In this document: piece by piece, positions 1-12,709 of the stretch
Layout of the letters: every line of letters begins with the position of its first letter
Position numbering within the stretch: the stretch's first letter is position 1
Assembly (NCBI GenBank): GCA_029817715.1
Contig: JARUPY010000290.1
Span: forward strand, 4,712,001 to 4,776,000
DNA length: 64,000 nucleotides
From: Melastoma dodecandrum
Lineage: Eukaryota; Streptophyta; Magnoliopsida; Myrtales; Melastomataceae
Direction of reading: 5' to 3'
The notes under the pieces: model-generated
What the model was told of the DNA's origin: nothing
Databases searched by the model: none
What the model saw: only the letters and a program-made list of their open reading frames with translations
Program-made: the position numbers and the translations under genes

Positions 1-1165
1 TAAATAAACGAGAAGCGGGTGTTCAAAACCCGTTTTTCGATCCAAAAATTCTCGCAATTTAATGAACCACTTTGACCAACTAAGCCAGAGGGCAGAACCC
101 GACTTAAGTTGCAGAGGGTTCTAAAAGATGCATTTTGAAAACCCGTTTTTTCAAAAAGACGAGTTTTTAAAACACGCCTTCATGCGTATGTATGGAAGTC
201 CAAACATGCCCCAGCCTATTTACCTAGAGAAAACCCACTTTCTTTGTATTTTAGTGGGCGTGTATATTGGACGGTAATACCGTATTTTACGAAATACGAA
301 CCGTATTTTATAAAAAAAATTTAAAACTAACCGTATTTTTGTATAAAATTGTCATGAAAAGAACGGGACTAAGCGTAAGACGGAACATAATATAATATCA
401 CCCGATCGGAACACCTCGTTATGTTACTCCGTAGCATTGGTTTAAAAATTACTCTTACGTGGGAAATATCATTTCGAAAAGCAAATGATAACAGAGAAAT
501 TTTAAAACTAATTTGGCCATACTAATGCCGTACAATACCCAGCTTCTCTAGGCAAATTCATCGACAACTAGATGGGAGGAGTACAGCATGTTTTTAATTA
601 AAATTAGTCACGAATTTATTTTATGATTTAAAATATTTATTTTCAAAATTCTGAAATGATATTTCAAATTCTACTGGACTTTTTAAAAATCGAGCTTATT
701 AAATTTAAACTTTCTTACATGAGTTGAACTCTTATTATATTTTAAAAAACTCGATTTTTTAAAATTTAAATTCAAGAATTTAAAAAAAGCGTGAAACGCG
801 AGAACGCTAAATAAGCTCAAGCCTCAAGGGCCACCGACAGCCAGGCGAATGTCGTCCCGCGAACAACATCTGGACATTTCAACAGACGACTCTCACATCT
901 TACAATAATATGGTAAGGAAGAAGCTGTTTCCTTTTACAAGTAATAGCTTTCTTTTATACAAAATAAAACGGCAGAAGCCGGCACGATCACTTTTGATTC
1001 TCACTTTCTTTGCTTATTCTATTAACCCAGGGAAGGTTGTTCTCCCCTCCCCGGAGCAGGTTTAAAAAGGAAGACTTTCTTCCCGAATTCGACCACGCGT
1101 CACAGGTGTACCCGGATGAAAAGAATTTACAATGGGAGGACGAGGGTGGCAATACCTTGCCTGTT
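1..1165. other. Intergenic, no gene seen
   Basis: This stretch is AT-rich and has no open frame with recognisable protein similarity on either strand. The last 200 bases or so would be the 3' untranslated side of the kinase pseudogene that follows on the minus strand. I see no RNA gene or clear repeat. Confidence 0.5.
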
Positions 1166-2282
1166 TTAGTATTGCATCCTCTCGTCGTTCCTGAACTGCA
1201 GGCCCTCAACTCCCCTTGTGACTGATTCAAGGTTTCGAGAGGTGTTCCTGCTGGAAGTCGTCTTCTGCTCGGATGACATTATGGGTGAATCTCCTTGGTT
1301 GCCGGATATTTTGCGGTATGCTCTGAGGCTGACCTCGGCGGGATGCGAGCGTTCAGAGAAAGATATAAAGATCATATCATACATGCTAATAAACCAACCA
1401 ATTGATCTGCAAGTATAAGCACAGTTTTCAGAGAAAGTTTCCTGTTGCAGAAGTTAAATAAATCCTCGAGACTAGGCCCCAACAAATCCATAACAAGCAC
1501 ATTGTATTCTCCTTCAACACCAAACCACCTGACGTTCGGGATACCAGCTGTCAACGGAGCATATCATTAGCAATTGAAACAAGTAAAAGAGCAGAAACAA
1601 TGGAGATGGACATTGGAAAAAGTTGTATTGCTAATTGAGAAAGAAAAACGTAGCTCACTTCCTCCTTGAAGAATTTTATACAACTTCGATTCATACAACA
1701 ATTGAAGGATGCTTCGTCTTCACAGATTCCTGGGAAAACAACATATATGATTCAGTAAGCATGAAGCACAGTGCAAGTGACAAGGTGAAATCCATGACAT
1801 CGATCCATGCACATGGACCTAGACAAAACTAATAACATCAAGGCTTAAAACAGGGGATCCCAAACTAAAAGCCTACTATGACGACCATCCCCACATGAGC
1901 AACATAAATCCAGCCAGTCAAAATTATCAGTGGTCAACGAAGCAAAAGACATCCAACTCAATCTGAAGTCAAAACCAGAGCAAACCAGAGTTTCAGCTTG
2001 CCAATGCAGAAAGGAACAACAACTTAATTATACTCACAAGCTTGATCGCAACCTCCTCGTTCGTCTGAATATTCGTTCCTGCAGCACGGCGACAAGAGAC
2101 CGTGATTCTCCCACAAAGACAAGCAATCCAACCAAAAAGTCAAAAAAAGAAAAAGAAGAGGAATCAATCACTGGAGGAAGCATCGCTAAAAACGAACCTA
2201 AGTAGATCTCTCCGAAGGATCCGCTACCGATCTTCCTATCGAGTCGGAACTTGTGCCCTACCCGTGGCTCCATCGGCTCCAA
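1166..2282 (-). pseudogene. Casein kinase 1-like protein kinase, internally deleted and frameshifted
   Basis: Exon 1 (2198-2282) encodes a CK1 N-terminus with the glycine-rich loop [12 protein letters not shown]. Exon 2 (2038-2078) carries the VAIKL lysine strand. Exon 3 (1659-1729) carries the VKTKHP stretch, and exon 4 (1399-1547) carries GIPNVRWFG and [12 protein letters not shown]. All have good splice sites. Exon 3 is 71 nt where the frame needs 70: an extra base near 1703-1708 brings a stop at 1691-1693. After exon 4 the catalytic loop (HRDIKPDN) and DFG exons are absent. Only about 100 nt later comes a stretch (about 1166-1300) that reads like the C-terminal tail of plant CK1-like kinases, ending GVEGLQFRNDERMQY. 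Intact plant homologues have many exons, so most of the kinase domain has been deleted. The call is firm for exons 1-4 and less so for the tail. Confidence 0.85.
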
Positions 2283-2610
2283 GCCCTAACCACCAATACC
2301 AACCACCACCGCCGCTACTATACTTCTACCAGATCCGCCCGACACAGTCGCCACCGCCGCCGCCACCGAGGCCTAAGAAACGGCGAACCTCTAGGAGAAG
2401 AGGGGAAAGTAAACGGGGGCGGCTGACTTTCTCTCACTAAGCGACGGTTTCTAGAGAGAGAAAATTGCAGGGGGTGAGCGAGTGCCGTTACGTTATCATG
2501 AAAGGAAAAGATATTCTATATTTTTTTCCTTAGAATTTATATACTTGATCAAAATTTTTTTACACATTAAAGAAAAATACAAGAATGTTTTTCTTTTCTG
2601 GTAACTGAGT

Positions 2611-5600
2611 TCACCGAATATTTATTAACTTGTTCTTCTTGTGAAGCTTCCCTCGGAGGATCCTCATCCGCGCATCCACCCTCGCCGTGAACCCGATCTT
2701 CGTCTCCTGCCTCGCCTTCGATCGCTCCCTCCTCCACATTATCTTATCCCACACGTCCCGCTCGAGGTACTTTATCTCCTGGATCACGTGGTGATCCATC
2801 GGGTTGAAACACCGTTGCGCTGATACGTGTGCAAAGTAGAACATGATGGAGGCGATGGTAGTGAGCAACGTGACCGCCCAGAAGCTTGGGGCAGGCGCTA
2901 GGACCTCGAGGAGGATCTGGTATACGTTCCCCGTCAACTGTGGAGGGAGCATGCCATAAATCAGCAGGAACACATACCAGAAGCTGATGCTTCCCCAGAT
3001 GACGAGGTGTTGGATCCAGGTGAAGTGGCTCATCGTCAGCGCTATCTGGCAGTTGACCACCCAGACGATGCAGGTGAACATTGCCGTCCCGACAGTTGTC
3101 ATGTCGGCCGTCTGGCCTCCGGACCGGAATGGTTGGTCGTAGAAGAAGGCAATGTTGAAAGTGAAGACGATTATTGATGCGATGAGACCATTCGCCATCC
3201 ATCCGTATATTCTCCACCAATCGAAGAACAGGTTCTTCGGCCCTTGCTGGTAAAGCGCAGGGAACTGCAGTTGAAACAAAAAAGTCATATATACAGCAAA
3301 ATTGGTTTCGAATGTGGGGAGATTGCCCGGACACTCTAAGCTAACCTGCAAGCAGATCTCAGCCGAGACATCTTGTTCGAATACTCCGAGGGAAATAACT
3401 GGTAACGAGGTGATGAAAACATTGAACAGTATCATGTACCAATCGTCATATATCGATTGGCCCGAAAATGCCGTGAAGGCCTCGAAATAGAAGAACGTCA
3501 ATCCAAATGCTATGTTCTTGTAAAAGAAGTAGCATATCTGCACAGAGAATAAACCGTAAGAAGTCGCGCACGAATCGTTTCTTATTTCCATGTCGAGCTA
3601 CCCATTTGAACATACCATCTGGGCTATTCTTTTGTAGCACCAGTGACCATGGACGACCAAGAGCTTCTCCAGGAAACGGAACTGGGCTATCGAGAAATCA
3701 CTGGCCATCACCGCCTGCATACCCTCCACCCCGCTGATGCCCACACCAATATCTGCTTCCTGAATCATGCCGACATCGTTCGCGCCATCACCGATCGCCA
3801 AGGTGGTCTTCCCAGTTGCTTCCTTCACTAATCTAGTAACCTAGAAGCAACGGCCAAACATTTGAGGGGAAGAGGATAACAAAGACGAATGCCTCTAGTG
3901 CAAGAACATCGAGTGGCAAAAGCTTTCTTCTTTTACCAGGGCCTTCTGCTTTGGAGAGACACGGCAGCATATGACAGATGCACACTCAACGGCCAAGCCC
4001 AAGAATTGGTGCTTCACATCGTCCTCGAGGGCGTAGGCCAAGGTCTTCCCATCTATAATAAGCGCAAACGCTGCATGTGGGTCCTTTTCAAGCCTAACCA
4101 TTTGTGCCGCATCCGTAACTTGCATCAAAACTTTCTCCTTAACATCCAGGTTTTGAAACATGTCAAGATTTTTTGCAACCCACACAAAAGAAAAATCAAA
4201 AGCATCTCCACATTTCATTACCTTTTCGGAACCTCTGCCCGAAGTATCAGAATTTGTCAGGGTGATGCATATTTGTTTCATTCCCTGTCTAAGAAGACTG
4301 CAAGCGAATCTGTATTTCATAGATAACATTGTGAAATCAGCTAATACAGACTTTCTATCCAGCCTTAAGCATCCCAACTTTCTTGAATCTGAAAAGGCTT
4401 TCCCACGAAATCGAGCCGTACCCTATGTTAATGGCAGTTTCCATCTTATCTCCGGTCAACACCCAAATTTTGAGACCAGCTTGGGCGAGTTTATCGATAC
4501 ACTGAGGAACCTATCAAAAGAGGATATTGTAAGTTTGCAGAAGGATAAATTACTGACGGTGAATCCATGAAGATAATCAGGTTTGTACCCCCTTTTGCAA
4601 TTTGTCCTCCACGGCGGTGGCACCCACGAGGATCAAATCCTTTTCCATAATGTCCGATAATCTCTCGAGAGCGGCTTCTCTGTCAGAACCGATAGCAGTC
4701 TTTGCTTTGGCAAACTCAGAATTCCAAGCCATGTATTCGGACTCTTCTAGCTTTTTGTATGCAAGTGCAAGCGTCCGTAATCCATTCTCTCCGTATTCAT
4801 TCAGATGTTTTGTCGTGGCTTCCTGGTACATCCTTCCATCCTCCGCTAAACGGTCAAAAATTATGCTAAGGAACAACAATCCACGTTTCATAAGCAATTA
4901 TACAGAGAAGATATATATATATATATACATAAATTGCCAGAAGCACAATGTGCCAACCTGTCAGCACCTTTGCACAGCAGAAGGATCTGTCCTTCCTCGT
5001 CTCGAATGATCACGGACATGCGCTTTCTTTTGCTCGTAAAATCCAACAAGTTGAGGATCTTGTACTCCCTGAAAATATCAACAACTGCCAAATATGAGAT
5101 GGACTTAATCGGATGAGATAAACCACAAACTTCTGATAATAGAAGTTCAAAGTGCTTCGGTTCCGTGTCCTTACCTTTCAATGAGCTTCCCTGATGAATC
5201 ATATCTTTCACGAATAAATATGCTACTTTGGGTTCTTTTGAAGAATTCAAACCCGAACTCTCTGGCCGCCACAAGAAAAGCAATTTCATCTGGCGACTCG
5301 GCTTCGTAAGTTATTTCACCAGTGTGCTCATTGATTTCGGGGATCGCCGAGTGGCAGAGAGCTAGTATTCTCAGAAACAACAAAATAACATCCGGATTGG
5401 TCTCATGTATCCAGCCTCCATTCATGAGCCGCTCATCCTCGAAGCTGAAGCCTTTCACGTTATGCTTCCTGGACTTTCCTCCCTTGGAAGCTATGACCTC
5501 TTGAAGTTCAATCTCTGGTGCAGCAACATTATTCCCGTTCCCTCCCCAATTGAGATTGCTTTTAATCTCTTGATTTCGCTCTTCAAGGTCAATTGCCATT

Positions 5601-6982
5601 TGCTTAGCCGCGGCTAACTCAACTTCACTGGATAATACTCCATAAGCAGTTCCTGCAATTGAACACTTCAGGAAGTCCATCTGATTGCAGGTCAATGTCC
5701 CAGTTTTATCGGAAAGAATAGTGTCCACCTGACCCAACTCTTCATTTAAATTCGAGGTCCTCGCGTTAGCAGGAATACCACTCTCTTCATCATACATGTC
5801 CATGTCGCCGTTGATGAAGATAGCTTGCAAGAACTTGACCATTTCTATCGACACATACAGAGAAATCGGTATCAAGTATCCGTAAAGCATGACTGCAGTA
5901 ACAAAATGGCACAGTGCAGATGTGAAGGCTTGGTTAGGATTATAACAGGATTGAGGATTCTGAGGCTGCAAGTACCACCAGTCGGGCATCTGATATTTTG
6001 TTTGCACCAAGAAACCAATCGAGCTTATCAGGGAGATCCCAATAAGGACACTGAGGAGGACATATATGATCCGGTCCATCTTCCTCTCTATTCCGCTCCT
6101 CTTCGAAGGTGATTTCGTCGCATTCTGCATTACTTTGCTATCATGACCGGTGAAAATCGCCACACCATATATATAACCAGTGTTTCTCAGCTTTGAATCC
6201 CGAAGAAGAATCTGAGCAGGATCCAGAGGATAAATCTCTCCATTATACTCAAAGTTTCCCACAAAAGTATATAGATTGGGATTGGGGTCTTCGCATCGAA
6301 TCGTACCCCAAAAACCCTTGAAGCTATCATCACTGTCTAATGGCAAGGTCACTTCCAGTGATCTTTTCACTTTGAGGTTCGTCTCCCCATCTAAATTCAT
6401 TGTTTCAACAAAGCAGAGACCATCCTCATAACTCGACGACAACAGGAACAAGTCGGCTGGGAAAAACTGATCCTTCTCGATTTTAACCACATCTCCTACA
6501 CGAATATTTCTCCATTGCCTGTAACGAAACGCCCCATCTCCATTATGAATGCTGGATTTACGGGTATTTACCTTCATATCCTGAACGAACCTGTGCCAAT
6601 CCTCCACAGCTTCTTTTGCCATGCTCACCCCAAGAACAAATGCCAGGGGAGCAATCATGCTCACAGGTGAAAACGGGGAAAAAGAAAATAGAGAGCATAC
6701 TGCCGCAAACAGGAAATATATATTGGCTACGCGTCGGAACTGTTCGAAGAATGCTTTAGGCAGGAAGGTCGCAATGTTATACCTAGTGGTGGATATATAA
6801 TTGGAACAGTATTTCAGAGGCTTCTTCTTGTGCATAAGCGGTTCATTGCAGTGAACGGTTCGAGAATAGCCCGGCCCTTGTATTGGATGGGGTCCCTCAA
6901 ATTCAGTGGTAATCGTTCGGAAGCATCCAAAAGTGTGGAGTTTACTCCGGCGAATCCTCGCCGTTATCCTTCCACCTGCCAT
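2611..6982 (-). CDS. P4-type phospholipid-transporting ATPase (ALA family)
   Basis: A lipid flippase of the secretory and plasma membranes that moves phospholipids to the cytosolic leaflet, working with an ALIS/CDC50 beta subunit (family knowledge). Eight exons (5175-6982, 4958-5068, 4589-4865, 4422-4510, 3937-4309, 3616-3840, 3346-3537, 2611-3264) join in frame to 1242 aa, the usual ALA length. Visible motifs are LDGET near residue 198 (actuator dephosphorylation loop), the M4 motif PISL near 372 that marks P4-ATPases, DKTGT with the phosphorylated Asp at 425, TGDKMETA, and GDGANDVGM in the hinge. Hydrophobic segments M1-M2 lie near residues 84-122 and M7-M10 in the last exon. The N-terminus and overall sequence resemble the Arabidopsis ALA4-ALA7 clade (from memory). 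An intron between exons 2 and 3 holds a TA microsatellite. The gene looks intact. Confidence 0.96.
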
Positions 6983-8350
6983 TTTATTGAACCGAACAGG
7001 TTCAACAAAATGAGCAGGCTAGGAGGACTAGGTCATCCAAAACTAAACAATCTTCTACCTTCAGTCCTGTTGTCCACAAGATTCAACTGCTCATTTGAAA
7101 AGCCAAATCTTTATTGCTCCAGGTCTCGACGATTCCTTTGGATGTGCGGAACACTGACAGAAACCTAAATTCGTGCGGCGACATCAGACAATACTCCAAC
7201 AGAAACCTAAATTGACAACCAAAAGCCGTGGCCGAAGTATGGAAACAATTTCATCAATATATGCAAATATCGCTACAGCTGGTAGTTCACTTCCAATGAC
7301 CATCAAATCAACTTTCAAGAAAAAGAAGGCAGGATCGTCGTACAAAAGCAATCCAGAAGACAGTCGATAATAACGCAAGCCAAACCTCGGCAAGAACTAA
7401 CAGGGGGGCACGAGCCTAAATCAAGAACAGGATCAAACGCAACCAACGATTCACAGGGTGGCCGGCAACAAAACCGAGAACCCAGAACCACCAAAACCCG
7501 AAAGATTCAAACCGAGAACAAAGCAAGCCGGAACAATCCATCCAAGACCAGCTGGGGTCCAGCTCCAAAGGTCGAGTCTTTAACGTCGATACAAACCCCG
7601 GACCGACAACTAACCAGTCGCCCGCGCAACAAAACCCGCGAAACCCATCACAGAGGACGCAAAAACACGAAAAGGGTACCTCGAATCACGAGCTCTAATG
7701 GTGCCCAACCGCAACCAACGCTCGAGTAATTAAACCAAAAAAAAAAACAGGGGAGAAATTGACCCGGGAAAAGCACGTCAAGAAACGTAAAAGAAGTTCC
7801 GAGGAAGGACAGGGAAAGGAGAACGGGGGTTGGGGGGGGGGGGGGGGAATTTAGATCGTTATCATTGAAAACGGAGGAGGCGAAGAAGAATGAAAACGAA
7901 AAGAGAGAGACAAAGGGAGGGAGAGCTTCTGGGGGAATTTCCTAGAGGTCAAGATCAAACAAACAACTCCCAATTCAATCCGCCAAATTTCCTCCCCCCG
8001 ATACAACCGGAGAGATGAAGGAAACGTTCAATCGTACGTACAAAACCCAACTGTCCGAATAACGGAATGGGGGACAAGATAACCTTAAACAGAATCCATG
8101 AACCCAGCGTTGCGTATATACATACATACATGCATATTCACTCCCTTTTCTTTCTTCTTACATGAAGAGCAAATTTCATGTCCTAAAAGTTGCCAATCGG
8201 CGCTTCTTGGGATGGGGATTGGTGGGTGGAGGGGGAAGATGGGTTTCCCCGCTCTTTTTCTTTCCCCACCCTGAACCGACGAAATATTAATGTCCCCAAG
8301 AAATGCTCTCATCGTTTTTAACGTCCCTCACTAGACTGCTTTTACCTTAC
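6983..8350 (-). promoter_or_regulatory. 5' flank and leader region of the ALA gene
   Basis: No coding frame is supported here. The sequence lies upstream of the ALA start codon and probably holds its leader, possibly with a leader intron, and its promoter. It contains a 16-G homopolymer at 7832-7847 and purine-rich tracts (7860-7930). I cannot place the transcription start. Confidence 0.4.
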
Positions 8351-10319
8351 GTATATACGGTCGGGTAATAATAACAGCTTTCTCTCGGGATGGAGATACG
8401 GAATACTTTTCCATGGATGGATACGTTTTAAAAAAAGTGTTTGGTTTACAGAAAGTAATTGGCTCGCCTAAACCAACTCCTCGTTTTCAACTCCCGACAA
8501 AGAAGATAAAAATATTGCCCGGCCGGCAACATATGATCCACAATTTACAAACGATCCTTACCTCGTTTTACATACGATGTTATACCAAATTCGATCTTCG
8601 AGGAGAAAGTTTTTTAATTGGCTGGCAAGCAATTCGACTTTTCAAAAAAAATCTAATAGCGACGTGCGATTCGGGTCTATTTATTTATTTTTGTCGCGGT
8701 CGTCCCACGTGAAATTCATCGCACGCGGATAATAAATCGGGACAATTAAGAGGGGGTGTTGAGATAGGACGATGGGGACGTGGATGTAATGTAACGATTG
8801 GAACGGGAAAAAATATCTTGGTTATTCGCGATAGGGTTTTAAATGATGGTGGCCCGTAGAGAGGATGCCAAAATTCAATTTGTAGGGAAATAGCTTCGTA
8901 CAAGGCCTAGATCAAGTACTTAAATATAATTAAGACCTTTTATTTAGTTATTAGCTTTTAGTCGAAAGAAATCAATACTCATAATTTCTATATGACATCA
9001 AAAGCAAGCAACAGGTAAGAGTCAATACGAGAGGACAGTCAAATATCAGAGGGGGGGGTCCAATTTAGGCCCTACCCTCCTCCCCTCGTCCGGTCCAACG
9101 GCCCACCAAACAATGCAAAAGAGTCGTAAATCCAGACGAACCACCTCGTTTTGTATAACAGTAGCTGATGTCACACCATTACATTATGAGTGAAAATTAG
9201 AGTTATCAAATTTGACTTTCTTAATGAGTAAAATTCTTATTTTTAATTATTTGACGAATTTTGAAATAATTTTAAATTATTTCAAGAAATGTTTTCGAAA
9301 TTGCTAGTATAATTTCCAGAAACTAGACATATGGTTACCTGACTTAGTAGAAAATTTGAGGTGACGTGGGCATGAAATTGAGGATCTGGATCCTGTCCAT
9401 TTCTAATGAAATGGAGAGTGTCAGACGATATCTTCCTATTTTTAAAATCTAATGGTGTACATTTTTCTTATTTTAATTATAGTAAGGATAAAATTGTCAT
9501 TACTCAATATAATCATTTTTAAATACTTTTGCATTTTTAAAACACTATATTTAATTAATAACAAAAAAAATCATTAACACTGAATTAAAAACCCAAAACA
9601 TTAAATCCAAAATCCTAAAAGTTAATCCTTAATTACTAAACCATAAATTAAACCTTAAACCCTAAAAGTTAAACTTTAAATCGAAATGTTATACCCTAAA
9701 CCAGGTTAAACATTAAATCCTAAACAATAAACCATAAAAGTTAACCCCTAAATGTTAAATATTGCACCTAAATGTTAAATCCTAAACACCAAATGTAAAT
9801 AAAATTTTAAATATTAAGTTATAAATTATAAACTCTAAATGTATAAAAATCGGAAGAATAAATATATATTGCAATGATTTATTATTTATTAATATGTTTT
9901 TAAAAAATAATTTTAAATTTATAATACTACAATTAAGAACGACCATCGAACTAAAAATGACTGATCATATCCTTTAAACAAAGACTCCTCATTTCTTATG
10001 AAACGTAGATTATGGTGGAAGCCATGGGCAAAAAGGTAAAAGATAGGGAGGAAGTTTCTTCCCTTCCGCTTTAGTTTTCCCTTTTTGACTTTTAGGAAGT
10101 TTGTTTGAGTTGTCCGTTGCTTCCTTTTCTGCCCTAAGTTTTTCAAAATTCGAAAATTTGAAAACCTCATTCTCTTCCCCCCACCATCATCCTCACGTTC
10201 CCATTAGCTGCTCATTCGGTTATCGCGATCTCTTCTCATCCCCCCACCCAAAGCCACCAAACAGTCACTACCCACTTCTCAAGATCCAACCTTTCCCTCT
10301 CCACCTCCATCCCCAACTC
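8351..10319. other. Intergenic, AT-rich
   Basis: No gene is supported. It separates the divergent ALA (-) and IQD (+) genes. It holds a degenerate telomere-like repeat tract (listed separately), and the last 200 bases or so are the pyrimidine-rich leader of the IQD gene. Confidence 0.5.
9585..9845 (+). repeat. Degenerate telomere-like CCCTAAA/TTAAA repeat tract
   Basis: About 20 imperfect short units such as aaaccctaaa, taaaccataaa, taaatcctaaa and ttaaaccttaaa run head to tail. They resemble the plant telomere repeat CCCTAAA on this strand, with frequent substitutions. This could be an old interstitial telomeric tract or a simple AT-rich minisatellite. Confidence 0.5.
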
Positions 10320-11971
10320 ATGGGCGGAGCTTCGACCAAGTGGATCCACTCCTTCATCCCCCACAAGAAGCCCCACCCGAATGACCACCCCGTAACTGCT
10401 GCAATTTTTGGACTGTTATTCCTTGTTTCATTGCGTTGCGATGGCGTTCGATTGATCTGCTTGTTTGTTTGTTTTTTTTTTGGATTGGTAGGAGAAGGGG
10501 AAGAAACCGAAGAAATGGAGGTTGTGGAGGAGCGCGTCTGAGGGATCTTCATTGAGTGAGAAGGCCGTGATGAAAGGGAGGTACGTGGCAGCCTCTGAGG
10601 CTTCGGAGTCTATGACGTATGCCCTGAATGATCCGGCTTTGGCTGCCGCAGTGGCTACGATAATCCGTGCTCCCCCGAAGAATTTCGCGGCCGTCAAGCA
10701 GGAGTGGGCTGCTGGACGGATCCAGACAGCTTTCCGAGCATTTCTGGTATGAATAAATGCATTCGGGAATCACAAGCCGACTGGAGATTCGTGTTTGTTT
10801 GTTTCTTTCTTTTTTATAAATTTACCGTGGGATCAGAGTGAAATGAAATGAGTGCAGGCCAGGCGCGCGCTGAGGGCTCTTAAAGCGGTTGTGCGGATTC
10901 AGGCTATCTTCCGAGGACGACTGGTTAGAAAGCAAGCAGCTGTGACGCTGAAGTGCATGCAGGCTCTTGTACGGGTCCAGGCTCGGGTGAGGGCGCATAG
11001 CGTGAGAATGTTGGATGGTGAAGAGACGGGGAACTTGTTCGGCGAAAAGTCGGATTCTGTGAATCCCCTTAAGCAAGCAGAGGTACACACCAGTCAATCA
11101 ACTGCTGATGGTTAGACTGTCTTGAAGCACAGTTTTCTCATTTTCATTGGCCTCCCATTTCAGCGTGGCTGGTGCGATAGCCCAGGAACACTGGATGAAG
11201 TCAAGGTGAAACTGGAACTTAGACAGAAAGCAGTCGTCAAGAGGGAAAGGGCGATGGCATACTCCCTGTCACAACAGGTGATTGAGGACCCCTTGCATCG
11301 GCTACACAATCATATGATTTGTGCTGATCTGTCTCATTGAATTTTCTCAGTATGCACGTGCGTCTGGTAGCCCGATGAGGATTGGTACTCCAGTGAATGC
11401 CCTGAAGAGTCAAGGTCCAGTTAAAGCTAACATGGGTTGGAGTTGGTTGGATCGCTGGATGGCGTCAAAGTCATGGCAGAACAGATTGGTTGATGAGAGC
11501 TGTTGCTCTGATCCCGACTTGGTGAAAGTGAGACGCAGCAGCGTTACTACTAGAGTTTCAGCCCGTCCACCCGCAACTGTTCAGTTGACTAGCTCGTCCT
11601 CTGATCCTATCTCCAATTCTCTTTATGGCGAAGGCTCAACCTCGACCTCTTCGACGTCTGCGTCCCTCACTCCAGTCTCGAGGTTGCTGCTCGTGGGAGA
11701 AAGAACCGAGGAAAGCAAGCTCCAGAAACCCAGTTACATGAACCTGACAGAATCGGCAAAGGCAAAACAAGCTCGTAGAAAACGTCTCTGTCAAGATATC
11801 ATTCCTGGGCGACAAGCAGTAGAAGACGCCCAATTCTGTACCAGGTCAATGGTGCTGTCTGCCAGAGAAACTAGGAGTGTTTCTGGTTCTACCCCGTCAG
11901 TCAATTTCTCCAAGGACCTTTACCCGCCATCAGAGCTTGATAAACAAGGATGGTCGAAGAAGCTCTACTGA
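10320..11971 (+). CDS. IQD (IQ67-domain) calmodulin-binding protein
   Basis: A plant scaffold protein that binds calmodulin and usually associates with microtubules, membranes or nucleus (family knowledge). Exons 10320-10391, 10492-10746, 10858-11082, 11164-11277 and 11351-11971 join in frame to 428 aa. The IQ67 domain spans about residues 93-160 with three IQ repeats: [31 protein letters not shown] and [16 protein letters not shown] phase-0 intron falls inside the first IQ repeat (AFL|ARR), a hallmark of the family. Downstream, [16 protein letters not shown] and [10 protein letters not shown] are further conserved IQD motifs. The N-terminus is short and basic ([11 protein letters not shown]). 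The start at 10320 is the first ATG of the open exon. The Ser/Thr-rich C-terminus is likely disordered. Confidence 0.95.
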
Positions 11972-12709
11972 AGGAAGAAACAGCACCCTCCCTGTTCGCA
12001 AGTACAGTTCAACATCTCGTTGCTTACACCAGTGCTTTCATACTCTTACGACTTTGTTCCAGTTTGTTACACATTGCCGAGGTTGTTCTCATAGATACCG
12101 GTTTGTTACACAAGTTGTCTGAAAAAGAGAATCTTTGTATCTTATTCGTCTCTGGCTGGCGAGTGCCTTGCATCAAAATTCCCAAAGTGTGTTTCGTTTT
12201 AAGACTCTTCTTATCTGCCGATTTGAGAGCTTGATTGTTCCTTTCGAAATCTCAGTTACCGGTACCATGGAGAGAACCATTTTCAATGACCAAGCAAGAA
12301 CCACCATAATCTCAGTTCCTAAGGGTTTTATCAGCTCACAAAAAGGGAACCTCTGTGAGTCAAAATAACCAAGCTAACTTTGAACGGTTTAGAAATTACT
12401 ACACAACGAGTCTAGCAGAGGCTAATGAAAGCATAAGCTAAACCCAGCAACTGACAAACGACATTACCATGAAATGTTCAATCAAGGGTATTCTGCTTGA
12501 GATATAAATTACAGAAAATCCTTCATTAATCCCAAAACTTGCAGCAATATTACTATTGCACAGGAAGCATCATCATCATAATTAATGGTCAGATCTGGCA
12601 ATGATCTTTAAGAAGTAACACCCTGGAAACATATTCGACTGACTCCTGAGGAAAAACCAAAAAGAAACACAGTTGCAGGACAGGGAACACAAAAACCTTA
12701 CATCTTTTC
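11972..12709. other. Convergent 3' flanks of IQD and eIF4A
   Basis: A tail-to-tail spacer of about 740 bases holding the two 3' untranslated regions. No other gene is supported. Confidence 0.6.

Noticed and set aside
2744..3334. A 196-codon minus-strand frame in the ALA gene
   Set aside because: It overlaps the last ALA exon in another frame. The P4-ATPase frame carries the conserved membrane segments.
4222..4309. Possible extra intron starting at 4221 (GTAATG) in the ALA gene
   Set aside because: The frame stays open through 3937-4309 and no good acceptor was found. The single exon keeps the total frame and the expected length.
7832..7847. G16 homopolymer as a functional G-quadruplex
   Set aside because: A single uninterrupted run is as likely to be a slippage or sequencing artefact. 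It is noted only as part of the ALA 5' flank.
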